Shown here one piece after another: positions 23,798 through 34,334 of a DNA stretch of 64,000 nt (positions are counted from its first letter, which is position 1; the number at the start of each line of letters is the position of its first letter). Location of the stretch: assembly GCF_003286085.1 (NCBI RefSeq), contig NW_020825288.1:13764001-13828000 (forward strand). Direction: 5' to 3'. Position numbers and translations under genes: made by a program. The notes under the pieces were generated by a model. It searched no databases, was not told the origin of the DNA, and saw only the letters and a program-made list of their open reading frames with translations. Source of the stretch: Drosophila persimilis (taxonomy: Eukaryota > Arthropoda > Insecta > Diptera > Drosophilidae).

Positions 23798-25680
23798 TCA
23801 GTTCCACATGTTCCTGCGCACCCAGTCGATGTGCTTGGCCACGTCCGTGAAAACGGAAGGCTTGGACACGTCGCAGGTGTTCTCCTTAGTATTCCTTATG
23901 CCGCCGGAGATGACGCCGCGCAGTAACCAGACATCGTCCTCCCTAAGCATCAGAGGACCACCGCCATCACTGCCACAGGGACCGGCACCCACCTTCTTGG
24001 CGCACAGGGTGCTCGGCTGGACGAGGATATGGGGCAGCTCTAGGGTGCAGTTCGAGTCGGACACAATGCTGAGGTCAGTCACCTTGGCTACGTCCGTGTT
24101 TCCATTGCCCTCCCCATCCGCACCCCAGCCTGCCACATATGACCTGACTCCCTCCGGCAGATCCATGCGGTTGCTCGTGCTCCAAAGACAAATGGGTACG
24201 ATGTAGTCGCTGAAGCTGCAAGAAGGAGTGGAGTTAGTGGATCAGTGGAATCTCTGAGTAGAATTTACCACAAGGTGAACTCACCTGACGGGCTCATCCA
24301 GCCTGACCAGCGCCAGATCCGCCTCCGTGTACTGCTTAATCTGGTAGTTCTCGTGGATGAGCAGCTGGGAGGCTCCTCGGAACTCACCATCCGTTAAAAT
24401 GTCCAGGCTGCTGCGCCCCAGAGAGATGGCCGTGCGACTGGCCGGCAGATCACGGTTTGGCTGCCGGAAACAGTGAGCCGCCGTCAGCACAGTGGAGGCG
24501 GATATAAGAGTGCCTCCACAGAAGAAGATAGGGCCGTTACTCTCGCGACGTTCAAAGAGTCCCACCAGCCAGGGCAGCTGCCCGCGCTCCAATCGCGTGC
24601 CCTGGAAGATCAACGGCGTGGTCACGGTCCTCTCACGGCCGCAAACAATGTTGTTGGAGGAGGTTTGCGGAGGAGTCCTGGGCCAACTATTCGCGGGTGC
24701 ACTCTGTGTTATGGTCTGCGTGCTGACCCTGTCCTGTTCACGATTAACGGTCGGCCGCTGAGTGCTGTTCTGTTCGCGGGCCCAGAATTCTTCGTAGTTG
24801 AAACCACTCTGAGGTTCAATTGCAGGCAGTACTGGAGATGAAGGCCGTACTGGAGATGGGGTTCGGATTGGTGGACGAGCTGATGGCCGTAGCTGGGGCC
24901 AGACTTGCTGGACTGCATCTACAGCACGAACCGTGCTGCGCCCAATAGAAGAAGACAGCGGGGAGATTGAGGTGGTGACTGTGTGCGACAGCCGTATGGC
25001 TGTTCTCGGTGGAGGATCTGAAAGAGCCATTTACTTTACGTATAAGAATTACTTTCCTAGCATCACAGGTAGATCCTTACTCACATTGATTATTACCGCA
25101 GAGCTCCACATCGTCCACCCTGATGCTGGTGACCTTGGGCGGCTGGCTGGGAATGGGAAAGTCCACACGATACTGGATCGGCCAGCCCAGACGGAGATTA
25201 GTCTTGACCGTCTCATCATCAGTCACTATGGCAACGTTGCCCACGAATTCCTAAATGAAGAGAAAGAGAATGTCATGATTTCGTTCTCTTTCGGATCTTG
25301 TTTACAACAGTATTGACATTGCTTTGTGTTTGCAAAGCCAATATTAACTGCCAATGAAAGGGGGAAAACACAACCGCAAACGCATTAAATGATAAGAGAA
25401 TGAGAAGAAGAGAAGTAAATGCCACTGAATAAAGTTGGGGCTAAGCCCGAGATCAGGGATGACATCCTACCCAGTTATAGAATCCGGACTGCGAGAACTC
25501 CAGGAAGAGCGTGTGATTGTTCACCACCGGATTGTGACGCACTGTGACCAGGCCAATGTACTGTCTGTTATATCCCTGGTACTCGAAAAACTGCGAGCAG
25601 CCATTCGCGGGCAGCTGTGCAAGGCTCGGGCCGAGGCACATCGTCATGATAATTCCAGACACCAGCAGGAGCTTCCCCAT
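23798..25680 (-). CDS. Gastrulation-defective-type serine protease homologue B, catalytic Ser replaced by Gly
   Basis: Predicted secreted, probably non-catalytic S1 paralogue, 508 aa. Exons 25680-25471, 25250-25085, 25017-24285 and 24215-23798 join in frame at the same places as gene A. The signal peptide is MGKLLLVSGIIMTMCLGPSLA, then come a GD_N-like module (to about residue 125), a Pro/Ser/Thr-rich linker, and an S1 domain from CGRER (about residue 250). His (TAAHCF) and Asp (YTEADLAL) are kept, but where sister genes have CxGDSGGG this one reads CGSDGGGPLML, placing Gly at the catalytic Ser position. The reading frame is otherwise intact with conserved cysteines, so this looks like a maintained serine protease homologue rather than a dead gene. 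Such homologues act as cofactors or regulators of protease cascades in insects (family knowledge); the role here is unknown. Confidence 0.9.
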
Positions 25681-26128
25681 TTCAGCTGTAATCGTTACTT
25701 ATTTGTCTTACTCTGCGATCTACTCGACCACAATCGAACCTCACTCAATGAACGCTGGCTAGCAAATGATCTGTGCCTATTTCATCTCCAACGATCTAGG
25801 AGAGCCCCACTTTTCTAGGTGTACTTTGAGTACAAATACTCAAAGCTACAATCTATTACGCTCTACTCTGAGTCTGGGTCTGAGTTGGAACCGCATTGTA
25901 GATGGGAATTATGCAAGCGCGTGGAATTCCTTTACGATTTTCCAATGATAAATTCATCGAGATCTGCGGGAGGTAGGTTTGGGAAATAATCTATTCCAAT
26001 TTTGGGAAACCTTTAAAAGGCTTGCCTTTCGTTGATATGCGATATTTATTTGCTGCTCTTAACATAGTATTTGCTTAATATTATCCTACTTATATTTGGC
26101 AAAGAAGTCTACTAATTAACTGTCCAAC
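25681..26128. other. Spacer between protease homologue B and the helical secreted gene
   Basis: About 450 bp with no gene seen. It includes the TATA-less upstream region of gene B and, near 26045-26050, the poly(A) signal of the gene to its right. Confidence 0.8.
26045..26050 (-). terminator. Poly(A) signal AATAAA of the helical secreted gene
   Basis: Minus-strand AATAAA about 80 nt past the stop codon at 26129. Confidence 0.65.
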
Positions 26129-27103
26129 TCATTCTGTTACTGTCTCTGGGGATACTGTATTCCCGTACTGTTCGATGATGTCCTGCAGCTCACTCTCCAC
26201 TTTGAGTCTCTGCCCGGCGTATTCCTGCAATGTTTCCGACAAGCACTGATTACTCTCCTCAATTAAAACCAGCAAATGTTCGGCCATATCCCGAAATCTG
26301 TCAAGCTGCACAGGCACCTCTATGAGACCCTTGAGAGCTTTTCTTACGGCATTGCGGCACTCGTCCCCAACAACTTGACAATTTACCGTAGCTTGGATCA
26401 AGACATCGGTTGAGTTTTGGGCGATCTCAAGTGTCTCCTGCAATTCAAGGTTAAATCGAGTATGGGCCCAGATGAATCCCTCTTGGCAGGCGTGCAGGCG
26501 GAGGCCGTAGCGTGTGTTGAGACCCTGGGTGATGTTCTTGGCCTTAGAGGTGCCCGTACCCGCACCCTCTGTAGATTCCCTCACACTTGACACTAGGATT
26601 GCGGCCCAGAGCTTCCACTCTTCCGCTGTCTGCAGCTCCCACTGATCGTTGTTCGCCTGCTGCCCTCTGATTCTCTCCAGGCTAGCCTCCAGGTCGAGGA
26701 TGACAGCATTCAGTTCGGTTAGCATCCCCGTTGCATCCTGCAAAGCCTGGCTCCTGTATGTATTGCGCTCCTTTTGGAGAAAGGACTGCAATTCACCCAG
26801 TGCATTGCCTAAACTCTCAACAAAGCTGGCAATCAACTCTGTGATGGCAATTTGCACCTTATTAGCCAGATTTATGGCCACGAAACCAGCCCGTTGAATA
26901 ACCTCATTGGAAGAGGTGTGCAGATTGTTCCAGATCTCTTCGGAAGTAGCTCGACTGCTCATCTCATTGCGGATGATCTCCTCTACTTGTCTTCCCAACT
27001 CAGACATATCCTGCCATTGATCAGCACGCGGATCCCTGCCACAGATGCCGCCATAACTGGCACAGAGAGCGGCCAGCCACAGCAACGAACTGCTCCACTT
27101 CAT
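26129..27103 (-). CDS. Uncharacterised secreted helical protein, single exon
   Basis: A 324-aa protein I do not recognise. It opens with a clear signal peptide (MKWSSSLLWLAALCAS). The mature part is predicted mostly helical, with heptad-like stretches such as LQSFLQKERNTYRSQALQ and LNAVILDLEASLERIRGQ. It has few cysteines, spread as single C residues near residues 20, 207, 240, 245 and 287. Asn-Ser-Thr (IAQNSTD) and NIT are possible glycosylation sites. It has no protease, lectin or serpin motif. It is uninterrupted and lies between two protease genes in the same orientation. A well-spaced TATA box and initiator precede it, which supports a real transcribed gene. The role is unknown; a hemolymph or reproductive-tract protein is possible but unsupported. 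Confidence 0.85.
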   Translation of the reverse strand: MKWSSSLLWLAALCASYGGICGRDPRADQWQDMSELGRQVEEIIRNEMSSRATSEEIWNNLHTSSNEVIQRAGFVAINLANKVQIAITELIASFVESLGNALGELQSFLQKERNTYRSQALQDATGMLTELNAVILDLEASLERIRGQQANNDQWELQTAEEWKLWAAILVSSVRESTEGAGTGTSKAKNITQGLNTRYGLRLHACQEGFIWAHTRFNLELQETLEIAQNSTDVLIQATVNCQVVGDECRNAVRKALKGLIEVPVQLDRFRDMAEHLLVLIEESNQCLSETLQEYAGQRLKVESELQDIIEQYGNTVSPETVTE

Positions 27104-27113
27104 CGCTCCAACA

Positions 27114-27151
27114 GTCTGACCAGAGGTTTAGTATTGCCCAGTTCTTATATA
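27114..27151 (-). promoter_or_regulatory. TATA plus initiator promoter of the helical secreted gene
   Basis: TATATAAG at 27144-27151 on the minus strand is followed about 31 nt later by an initiator-like TCAGAC at 27114-27119. That gives a 5' UTR of about 14 nt before the ATG at 27103. Spacing matches fly core promoters. Confidence 0.65.
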
Positions 27152-27507
27152 GATCGATTACCTCAAGGCATACATCACTCTTTCTCAAATATTTGATCAA
27201 CTGCAGTATATCAACGAGCAGTGCAAGACAGCACGTGGTCAGAAGATAAATATTCAGATAATAGAAAGAAATGCGATTCCCTACAACACATTCAAAGAGG
27301 ATAACCATTTTTTTGCATACATATTTTTTTCAAGATAACGTCTGAGTTAGTTCAGAGCTGTCGTATCCCTTAGTAGATTAGACAATCGATGAAAATACTG
27401 ATTGAGAGCCATCAACAGGTGATCTGTCTAGTCCCGCATGAGCACGAGTTACAACCGCAGCATCCAGGTTCCATTCTCTGCCAGGATATTAGTAATGCTG
27501 TACTGTG

Positions 27508-27717
27508 TCACCTCCACCACTGGTGCCTGTGTGCACCTAGTGCGTTGCGTTGGTAAAGGAATATTCCCTCAACCACTCTTACAATGGTCTCAGTGATCTT
27601 CATCGAGAAATACGTTGGTGAAGTATTTAAAAAGTCATCTGTAAAGACACGTTCCGGCAGTCTGTTGGATAGTGTCCATAGAAAGATGAGAAGTAGCACC
27701 GAGTCACTCCACTGCAT
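27508..27717 (-). CDS. Possible small secreted peptide or decayed copy of the neighbouring gene
   Basis: A 69-codon ORF starting MQWSDSVLLLIFLWTLSNRL, which looks like a signal peptide and resembles the start of the helical secreted protein (MKWSSSLLWL). The remainder (TDDFLNTSPTYF, VRVVEGIFLYQRN) matches nothing I know. It is in the same orientation as its neighbours, and a TCAGTG initiator-like site lies near 27776-27783. It could be a real short peptide, the first exon of a longer gene, or a degenerate paralogue; I cannot find a convincing continuation. Confidence 0.25.
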   Translation of the reverse strand: MQWSDSVLLLIFLWTLSNRLPERVFTDDFLNTSPTYFSMKITETIVRVVEGIFLYQRNALGAHRHQWWR

Positions 27718-27974
27718 GATGGCAAGTGCGACTACGGATGGATGGATTAGTTTACCCAGTGCTCAGTGGCGCTGAACACTGAACAACCGTGCCGCATAAA
27801 CAGTGTGAGAGTAAGGGACGGATCGAAAACTCGTTCTGCCAGCTGATTGGATTACTTAATACTTAATATTCCCAAACACAAATAGTCTGTCTGACAGCGA
27901 AAAGAAGCTTATGCGACTCGGTAAACGGGTTTGACCAGAGGTACCAAAATATTGGATTGTGTTGTGTCTTAGGG

Positions 27975-27980
27975 TTTATT
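27975..27980 (-). terminator. Poly(A) signal AATAAA of protease D
   Basis: Minus-strand AATAAA about 40 nt past the stop codon at 28018. Confidence 0.7.
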
Positions 27981-28017
27981 AATCTATGGTATACAAATCT
28001 CACGCTTCTTTGCAGGT

Positions 28018-29763
28018 TCAACTTAGGTTCTCGTTGATCCAAGTGAGATGCTTGGACAGGTCGCAGTAGAGCACATACTGGCTGAGCTGGCACCGTCCGG
28101 AGGTTCCACGTTCGCCCAGCGAGACTATGCCGCGCAGCACCCAGTGGGTGTCCCGCCGGATCATCAGGCCTCCGCCCGAGTCACCAAGGCATGGCCCGGA
28201 TCCGTCCCGGTTACCGGCGCAGAGCGTGCGCTCTGTGACAGCCGACGCCTTCCAGGTGCTGATGCAGTCCGTGGCACTGGCTATCTCGGCTTCGACAACC
28301 CGCGGATATTGGGTCTTGGAGTTGCCAAACTCGTCCGTGCCCCAGCCCGCTATGAAGCCGGATTTGGTGACCGTTTCACTCTCCTTCTCTGTCCACAAGC
28401 AGATCGGGCCAATGATGTCATTAAATCTGGAAGACGAAATAAGATATCAGAGATCAAGTCGAAAGAATATCACAATGAGCATACGTTACGGGCCGCTGCA
28501 TGGTGACCAGAGCAATGTCTGCATCGGAGACCACTCGTGTGGAGAACTCTGGATGCCACAGCAATCGCCTCACATCATGCATCTCGGCCCCGTCCTCGTT
28601 GTAGTCGTCCAGATCGTAGCGGCCCACTCCAATCAGCACGCGATCCTCCTGCATCTTGTACACGCAGTGGGCGGCCGTGATCACCATGCTGGCCGAGATC
28701 AGGGAGCCGCCGCACTTGAAGGCCAGGGACAGGGACTCCTTGTGGTAGATCGCCGATAGCCAAGGATACTGCCCCCTCGGGAACTCCTTTCCGCGGTGTA
28801 TGAAGGGCGAGAGCCTGCCCTCGCGACCGCACTCAACCGGCGTCGAGGCGGGCTGGGGATTGAATCGATTGGGGGCGCGGGTCGGCGATGGAGCTCTGAC
28901 GGTGGTGGTTACTTGTGGTGGTACTGGCGGCTGCCAGAAAACAGTCGTTGCAGGAGGTGCTGGAGTGGCTCGTGGACGTTGTGGTGGAGCACGTGCAGGT
29001 GCAGGTGCAGGAGCTGGAGTCTGCCATGTTTGGGGCCAGTCGGGAGACACAGCGCCTCCGGACGATACCGATGTCCAGGAGGGAAACGAAGTTTGGGTGG
29101 GCGTGCCGTAGAATAGGGTATTCACCTCCAACCCAGACTGTTCCCTGGGGAACAGACCAAACACAGACGAGGGATCAAGCGGCCGCAGCGGCCGGTGCGA
29201 CTGTCCACTGACGTGAATCTCGTAAAAGCGATTGAAGAAGCTGTTGGGGGGCCCATCTAAAAAGCAATGAACGTGAGTCATACTCGTTCTGTCTGATCCA
29301 ACCACCAGTGTGCTGAATACTCACATTCGCTGGCCGAACAAAGCAGAAGATCGTTGTAGGAGAGGCGAGACAGCTTGGGCAGTAGACGGGTGGAGGGGTC
29401 CGGCCGGAGACTAATCCGAAATTTCGCGGGTCCACCAGTCGAGCGGACAGCCTCCTCATCTGGATAGGGCCGCAGAGTGCCAACGGAAGAGGGCTGTGGA
29501 ATGCGAAGGAGGCAAAGCAATCAGTCGGTGTTTCAGCTGGAGACGGCTATAGCAATCCACCATACATCTTGATCCCCCCGCTGGGTGAGGCGGACGTCGA
29601 TGCGGTTGCGGCCCCGCATCACGCTCGGGAGGGTCACCTCCCCCTGGAGGCCTTCGAAGCCATCGTTCACGTACTGGAAGTAGTCGGAGCACGCGTTCTC
29701 CGGCAGAAGCTGACACCTGGCCAACGCTATTAACGACACAATTATGGCTAATTTCAGCCCCAT
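28018..29763 (-). CDS. Secreted gastrulation-defective-type serine protease D
   Basis: Predicted active secreted S1 endopeptidase, 515 aa. Exons 29763-29566, 29493-29325, 29256-28485 and 28426-28018 join in frame with the same intron phases as genes A and B. I start at MGLKLAIIVSLIALARC because it gives a clean signal peptide; an in-frame ATG 51 nt upstream would place hydrophilic residues before it. After the GD_N-like module (to about residue 122) comes a Pro/Ala/Thr-rich linker with APAPAPARAPP and TRAPNRF. The S1 domain follows from CGREG (about residue 267). The triad is complete: TAAHCV, VSDADIALV, CLGDSGGG. The activation region is FIHRGKEFPRGQ, not R-IVGG, and the pocket residue before PC is Gly. 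Confidence 0.9.
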
Positions 29764-29812
29764 ACCTTTCCAGAATATATCGACTTCAGTTCGACTTGGA
29801 TCCGTTTTCCCC

Positions 29813-29846
29813 ACTGCGCACGCGACAAGCGTCGATGGATAAATAA
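29813..29846 (-). promoter_or_regulatory. Candidate core promoter of protease D
   Basis: A TATTTAT box on the minus strand (about 29838-29845) is followed about 30 nt later by GCAGTG at about 29812-29817, which can serve as initiator. The inferred leader is about 50 nt. Confidence 0.35.
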
Positions 29847-30125
29847 AACAGCCCCAGCTTCGGGCTCAGTCTCAGCACCATCTCCCGCTACCGCTCTCGG
29901 TACGGGTTGTTGAGTCACTGAGTAAACTGGAAATTCCGCATCGTGCAGAGCCAATAAGACACACAACAAGCGCCCCAGTCGCGCAATCCGACTACATGAT
30001 ACCCGTGATTCAGATTAACATATTCATATATTTAGGTTCCCAAACAAAAATATCGCTACAAGTAGAACAAATGCGAGTATGTGGAACCGAAAATTCATTC
30101 AAAACTTTAAGGATTCAAGTCTTTG

Positions 30126-30172
30126 AGATATAGATATGGATATGATATGATATATGATATGATATAGATATG
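30126..30172. repeat. GATAT-rich simple repeat
   Basis: About 47 bp built of GATAT/GATATG units, just downstream of protease E. It includes several GATA words. Confidence 0.8.
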
Positions 30173-30414
30173 TGTAAATAGTACCATTTGCAACCCCGTG
30201 TAGTCAGTCCCATAGACCCCTGGTGCCCTTACCAGCCACACCATTCAGATCGTCTGCTCTTGAGTGAAACCCCCCCACCGTATAATAAACGTGGGTATTG
30301 CTATGCAAACAAAAAACGTCTGAGTATTGTTTTTTGCACGAGCACATCACATCTCTCATATTTCAAATGTCCACTCAACAGATCTAACTACACTTCGAAT
30401 TCGATTGAGACTTG

Positions 30415-30420
30415 TTTATT
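30415..30420 (-). terminator. Poly(A) signal AATAAA of protease E
   Basis: Minus-strand AATAAA about 53 nt past the stop codon at 30473. Confidence 0.7.
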
Positions 30421-30472
30421 TCGCATTAATCTCTTATCTATTCTCTCACTCATCACTCACTCCAGTCCAGTT

Positions 30473-31945
30473 CTATTGCACTATGTTGCTTTCGATCCAT
30501 GTAAGGTGCTTGGCAACGTCACAGTATATAACATATTTCCTGAGATCGCAGATCAATCCCTTCCGCGGCGCCAGAGCGACGATGGCCCTGAGTGTCCAGC
30601 GGCCGTTGCGCATGATCATCAGACCACCACCAGAGTCGCCCAGGCAGGGTCCGTGGGCATTGCTGTTGCCGGCGCATAGAGTGTTCGGAGTGATGAAGTC
30701 CTCCGCACGCTTCATGTCACTTAGGCACTGCTCCCGGGTCACTACGCGGACATTTACGGCCTTGGGGTATCGCGTCTCGACGGCATTTTCGTCTAGGCCC
30801 CAGCCGGCCACGGCCCCCATGTCGCCCTCATTGGCTGGCAGTCCCATGCGCGATGTCCACAGGCAGATGGGTCGCACGTAGTTTGTGTATTCAACCTCAG
30901 TGTCGAGCACCACGATACCCACGTCCGAGTCGGGCACTGGGTTGCCGTCGTACTGCGATGGCGTGCGCGTACTCGAAGCACGGATCAGTGTGGCTCCGCT
31001 CTCGGGATGCGTGTTACGGTCATGACGTCCCACATAGACCCAAAGGTCCAGGGCTTTCTTTCCGTGGATGCAGTGAGCCGCCGTGATCACCGTACGCTTA
31101 GACACCAACGATACCACGCAGCTGTACTTCAGCGTTGGGCCGTTGTCTTCGTAGAGGGCACCCAGCCAGGGGAATCGACCTCTGGTTATGACCTCCCCTC
31201 CGGCCTGGGCAGCCGCAAAACCTTCCACGCCGCACTCCGCAAAGTCCGGATCAGTTCGTGGGGCGACTGAAGCCTGCGTTCCCGTTCTGGATCTATTAAG
31301 GAATGGATTGCTGCCAGTGCTGGTAGGTGCTCGCGAGCTATAAGTGAAGCGCGGGGGCATCGTCACAGGAACACTTGGTCTACTGCCCGTGACAGACGCC
31401 TTCCATCCACGTGTCATTGTACTGGAGGGGGCATCATCTGTGACGTCGGAGAATAGGAACAGATCAGCACATGTGTGGAGAAAACCCCATAAATCCTACT
31501 TACAATCTGAGGCACTGCAATAGACGTGACCATTGAGCTCCACCTTGATCAGCTTGGGCAGCTCGTTGCCGTAGTTCTGGAAGCTCACAAAGGCCTGCCC
31601 CCTACCCCCACTTCGCATCTTTTCGAATGCTTGCTGTTTGTCGGGATACCCGCCCATGCTGCTCACAGTATGCGCCTACGGAATGGAATGATATATGTTG
31701 ATATTGATAATGGAATTTAGTCATCTGCATACCTGACTAGTGCCGTGCGCCGTGAACACAACGCTCCAATCGAGACTTGTGAGGCCGTCCTGAAGGGGTG
31801 TAAAAACACCTATGATTGAACCATCCCCTCGACGCATATAGGTGAACAGGTCCCCGCAATTGTGGGACGGCACCGTCTGTGCCAAGGCCGTTCCCAGACA
31901 CAGCCCAAGACAAACAAACAGCAGGGGCACCGGTGCTATGGCCAT
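30473..31945 (-). CDS. Secreted gastrulation-defective-type serine protease E
   Basis: Predicted active secreted S1 endopeptidase, 449 aa, three exons: 31945-31733, 31675-31504, 31437-30473. It is the most upstream copy of the tandem cluster. The signal peptide is MAIAPVPLLFVCLGLCLGTALA, followed by a GD_N-like module (to about residue 128) and a shorter Ser/Thr/Pro linker. The S1 domain follows from CGVEG (about residue 197). The triad is complete: TAAHCI, VPDSDVGIV, CLGDSGGG. It differs from its paralogues in lacking the last intron: the region that is split after EPV(E/R) in A and B reads straight through EVEYTNYVRPICLW here. The activation region QAGGEVITRGRFPW is the most divergent of the four. 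Confidence 0.9.
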
Positions 31946-34334
31946 TACGAGAACCGATGTTGATTAGGGTACAGCGCGTACTAACTCTGAAACTGTTGGC
32001 TGCACTTACAAAACGACTTTCGCGACTAACGCTTGAACGAGCTTCAATGCACTCTCCATCAGGTCCGTTAGATAGAGAATCATATTAATCTCTCTCCAGC
32101 GATTCTTAGCTCTCTCGAGGTTGTAGAACTTCCCGCCGCTGGCCCGCTTGGCAGCGGGCTTTGCCCAGTGCTCATACTCAAATACTCACAGACTAAAATA
32201 CTCAAATACCAGCGGGGGTCAACTTATTTATATATTCTTATTCAATCAGCTTATCAGGGAAGCTTTGGACTGAGCAAATTCATAGGATTGAGAACACTGG
32301 TTCCCGAACTTGTTTCCCCTCCGTTTCGAAATCGAAATTGGTCTCGCTCTGCGAATACGTCAGAGTTGGTCGCCGATCTCCGGAACAGGGTGTTTGCTGT
32401 TTAAATGTGTTCCATTATAGATGCGCCTCGATAATGGAAGCCTCCAATATGAGACCCAGTCCAGCCGATTCATGAAGCCATATTGTAAGCCCGTTGATAT
32501 TTTAAGCAAGCCGGACAGTCAAAATCATTGCATATTGCAGGGACAAACTTAGGTATTGGGATAAACTAATGGAAAGCGGGATAATTGCAGTGACAGGAGC
32601 CAATTACAGCCAGAAGAAGCCATCACCAAGGGTTGTAAACACATAATAAAATCAGAATTCAATCGCCAACTTCATTCGAAAATCTTACACTGTCTAGAAA
32701 GAAGAAGAAAAACACAACAGTTGGGGAAAATTGTAACCGTGGTTGTAATAATAAGATTTCGCTTTTTTATAACAGCTTTTCATACCCAGAAAATTGACAG
32801 AATTCTCAAAATTTATTCGGATTTCCTAGAATGGCAAATGTTCGATATACGGGCCACCAAATCCGATGATGGACCGTCTGAACCTATGTGCAAAAATTAT
32901 TCGGCGGTCAGATATGAGCTCCATAAAATGCACTCCATTATTAAATGGAAAAATCCAAAAACCCTAAATCCAAAGCGAAAAAAAACGCGAAACAGAAATT
33001 TTAGAGCCCGTGGAAATTTCCATAATTATAAAATAATCAGCTTTTGATGAAATATAGACGGTGGTGTCAAAAGTTTTCAAATGCTGTAATTTTATTCAAT
33101 AGAATGTACTACATACCGCCACATGTAGCACAAAGTATGTATTACATATATATACATGTTTACATTTTGTGTGCGCAAATATGAAATGACTGCCAAATAA
33201 TTTGTGCACGTAAATTCTTGATAAATTGCGGTCCATCGAGCGTAGAAGCTTACCCAAATTTCTCAGAATTTATTCTACATTTAACATTCACAACTTAATG
33301 GTGCTGAAAAGTCACTGTGAATGTGTAGTATTCAGTGTACAATATTGTGAACCAAATGCATGCAAGCCGCAGTAATATTGAAGATAATATTAAAGTGACT
33401 GAAGAGTACAATATAAACTCGGGGCTGGTCTGGTGGTTTCTAAAAACCGAAAACCGAATTTCTGGAAATTACGTTAAGTGTACGAAAACTTAGTAGGCAA
33501 CAAAATGCAAATAAAGGAGCAGCAATGATATAAATTATAAGTAGAATATGCTGTATTGCAATGCATGGTATGTTTTGTGACTTTCGGGTCCTTTTGCGCT
33601 CTAACCTTAGGCCCGAGACCGCACGAAAAGAGTCCTTTTATAAATTTGAGTCCTGTGCCCATCTCTAGTTTGCAAATACTTTTTAGAAGAAAACTTGGGG
33701 CTCTTATAAGGCAGGACTGCGACTGGGGCAACTTTTAATAACATAATGCAAGGTGGTTTATGCGAATGTCTATTGAAAATGATGCCTGTGTACTTCTGTA
33801 AGTAGCGACAACGCACTCGCCCGAAACTTTTGCCAGCGAAACAAAAAAGTAAGGCCAGGAGGAAAAGCGCCTTCGATCCGAGTCCCCCACATCATCCTCG
33901 TCCCTACACTCTTAAACTCAATTTTCCCTGGCAGGGTTTCCCAGTTTGCCCTCTTGTTGTTCGCAACTTTTATAATCAGTTCCAAGTTGGCAAAGCTTTG
34001 TAATAATTTGTTGAGATTTGGCGCGAAATGTTCGCTGCTTTTTTGTTGGCAAATAAAATTATAAATCGCACCCGGGCACCCGGCTTTGGCAGTTTGACGG
34101 AGGCATTTTGACACCACTCGACGGCTGGCTGGCACATTCCCGGCAACATTGAGGTGTGAAGTGCTTCCGGCTCCGGGTCTGGCTCTGGCTGGGGGGCGGA
34201 AGTGCGTCCGATTGCACTCGATGTGGGACGCCTAATTGGAGCGAACGCTGCCAGGAAACCGGGGCACTTCAAATCAGAGTCGATTCAAATTAGGAAACCA
34301 AGAATCGCCTCCACGAGTGCGTTTGTGTGTAGCT
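31946..34334. other. AT-rich intergenic region
   Basis: About 2.4 kb. No coding sequence is supported. A 108-codon plus-strand ORF (32721-33047) is Lys/Asn-rich and matches nothing I know. A perfect 7-bp stem with a TGGC loop lies at 32142-32159 (GCCCGCT paired with AGCGGGC). Elsewhere only short AT-rich runs are seen. Confidence 0.75.

Larger units (their letters stand above)
27152..28017. other. Spacer between the helical secreted gene and protease D
   Basis: Apart from the doubtful small ORF at 27508-27717, no gene is seen. The minus-strand AATAAA at 27975-27980 ends the protease D transcript. Confidence 0.7.
29847..30472. other. Spacer between proteases D and E
   Basis: No gene seen. 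It contains a GATAT-rich simple repeat at 30126-30172 and the poly(A) signal of protease E at 30415-30420. Confidence 0.8.

Noticed and set aside
32142-32159. Perfect 7-bp GC stem-loop
   Set aside because: Too short and isolated to support a terminator, miRNA precursor or other RNA element in a fly genome.
32721-33047. 108-codon plus-strand ORF in AT-rich DNA
   Set aside because: Lys/Asn/Ile-rich composition expected of AT-rich non-coding sequence, no motif, no promoter or neighbouring exon.
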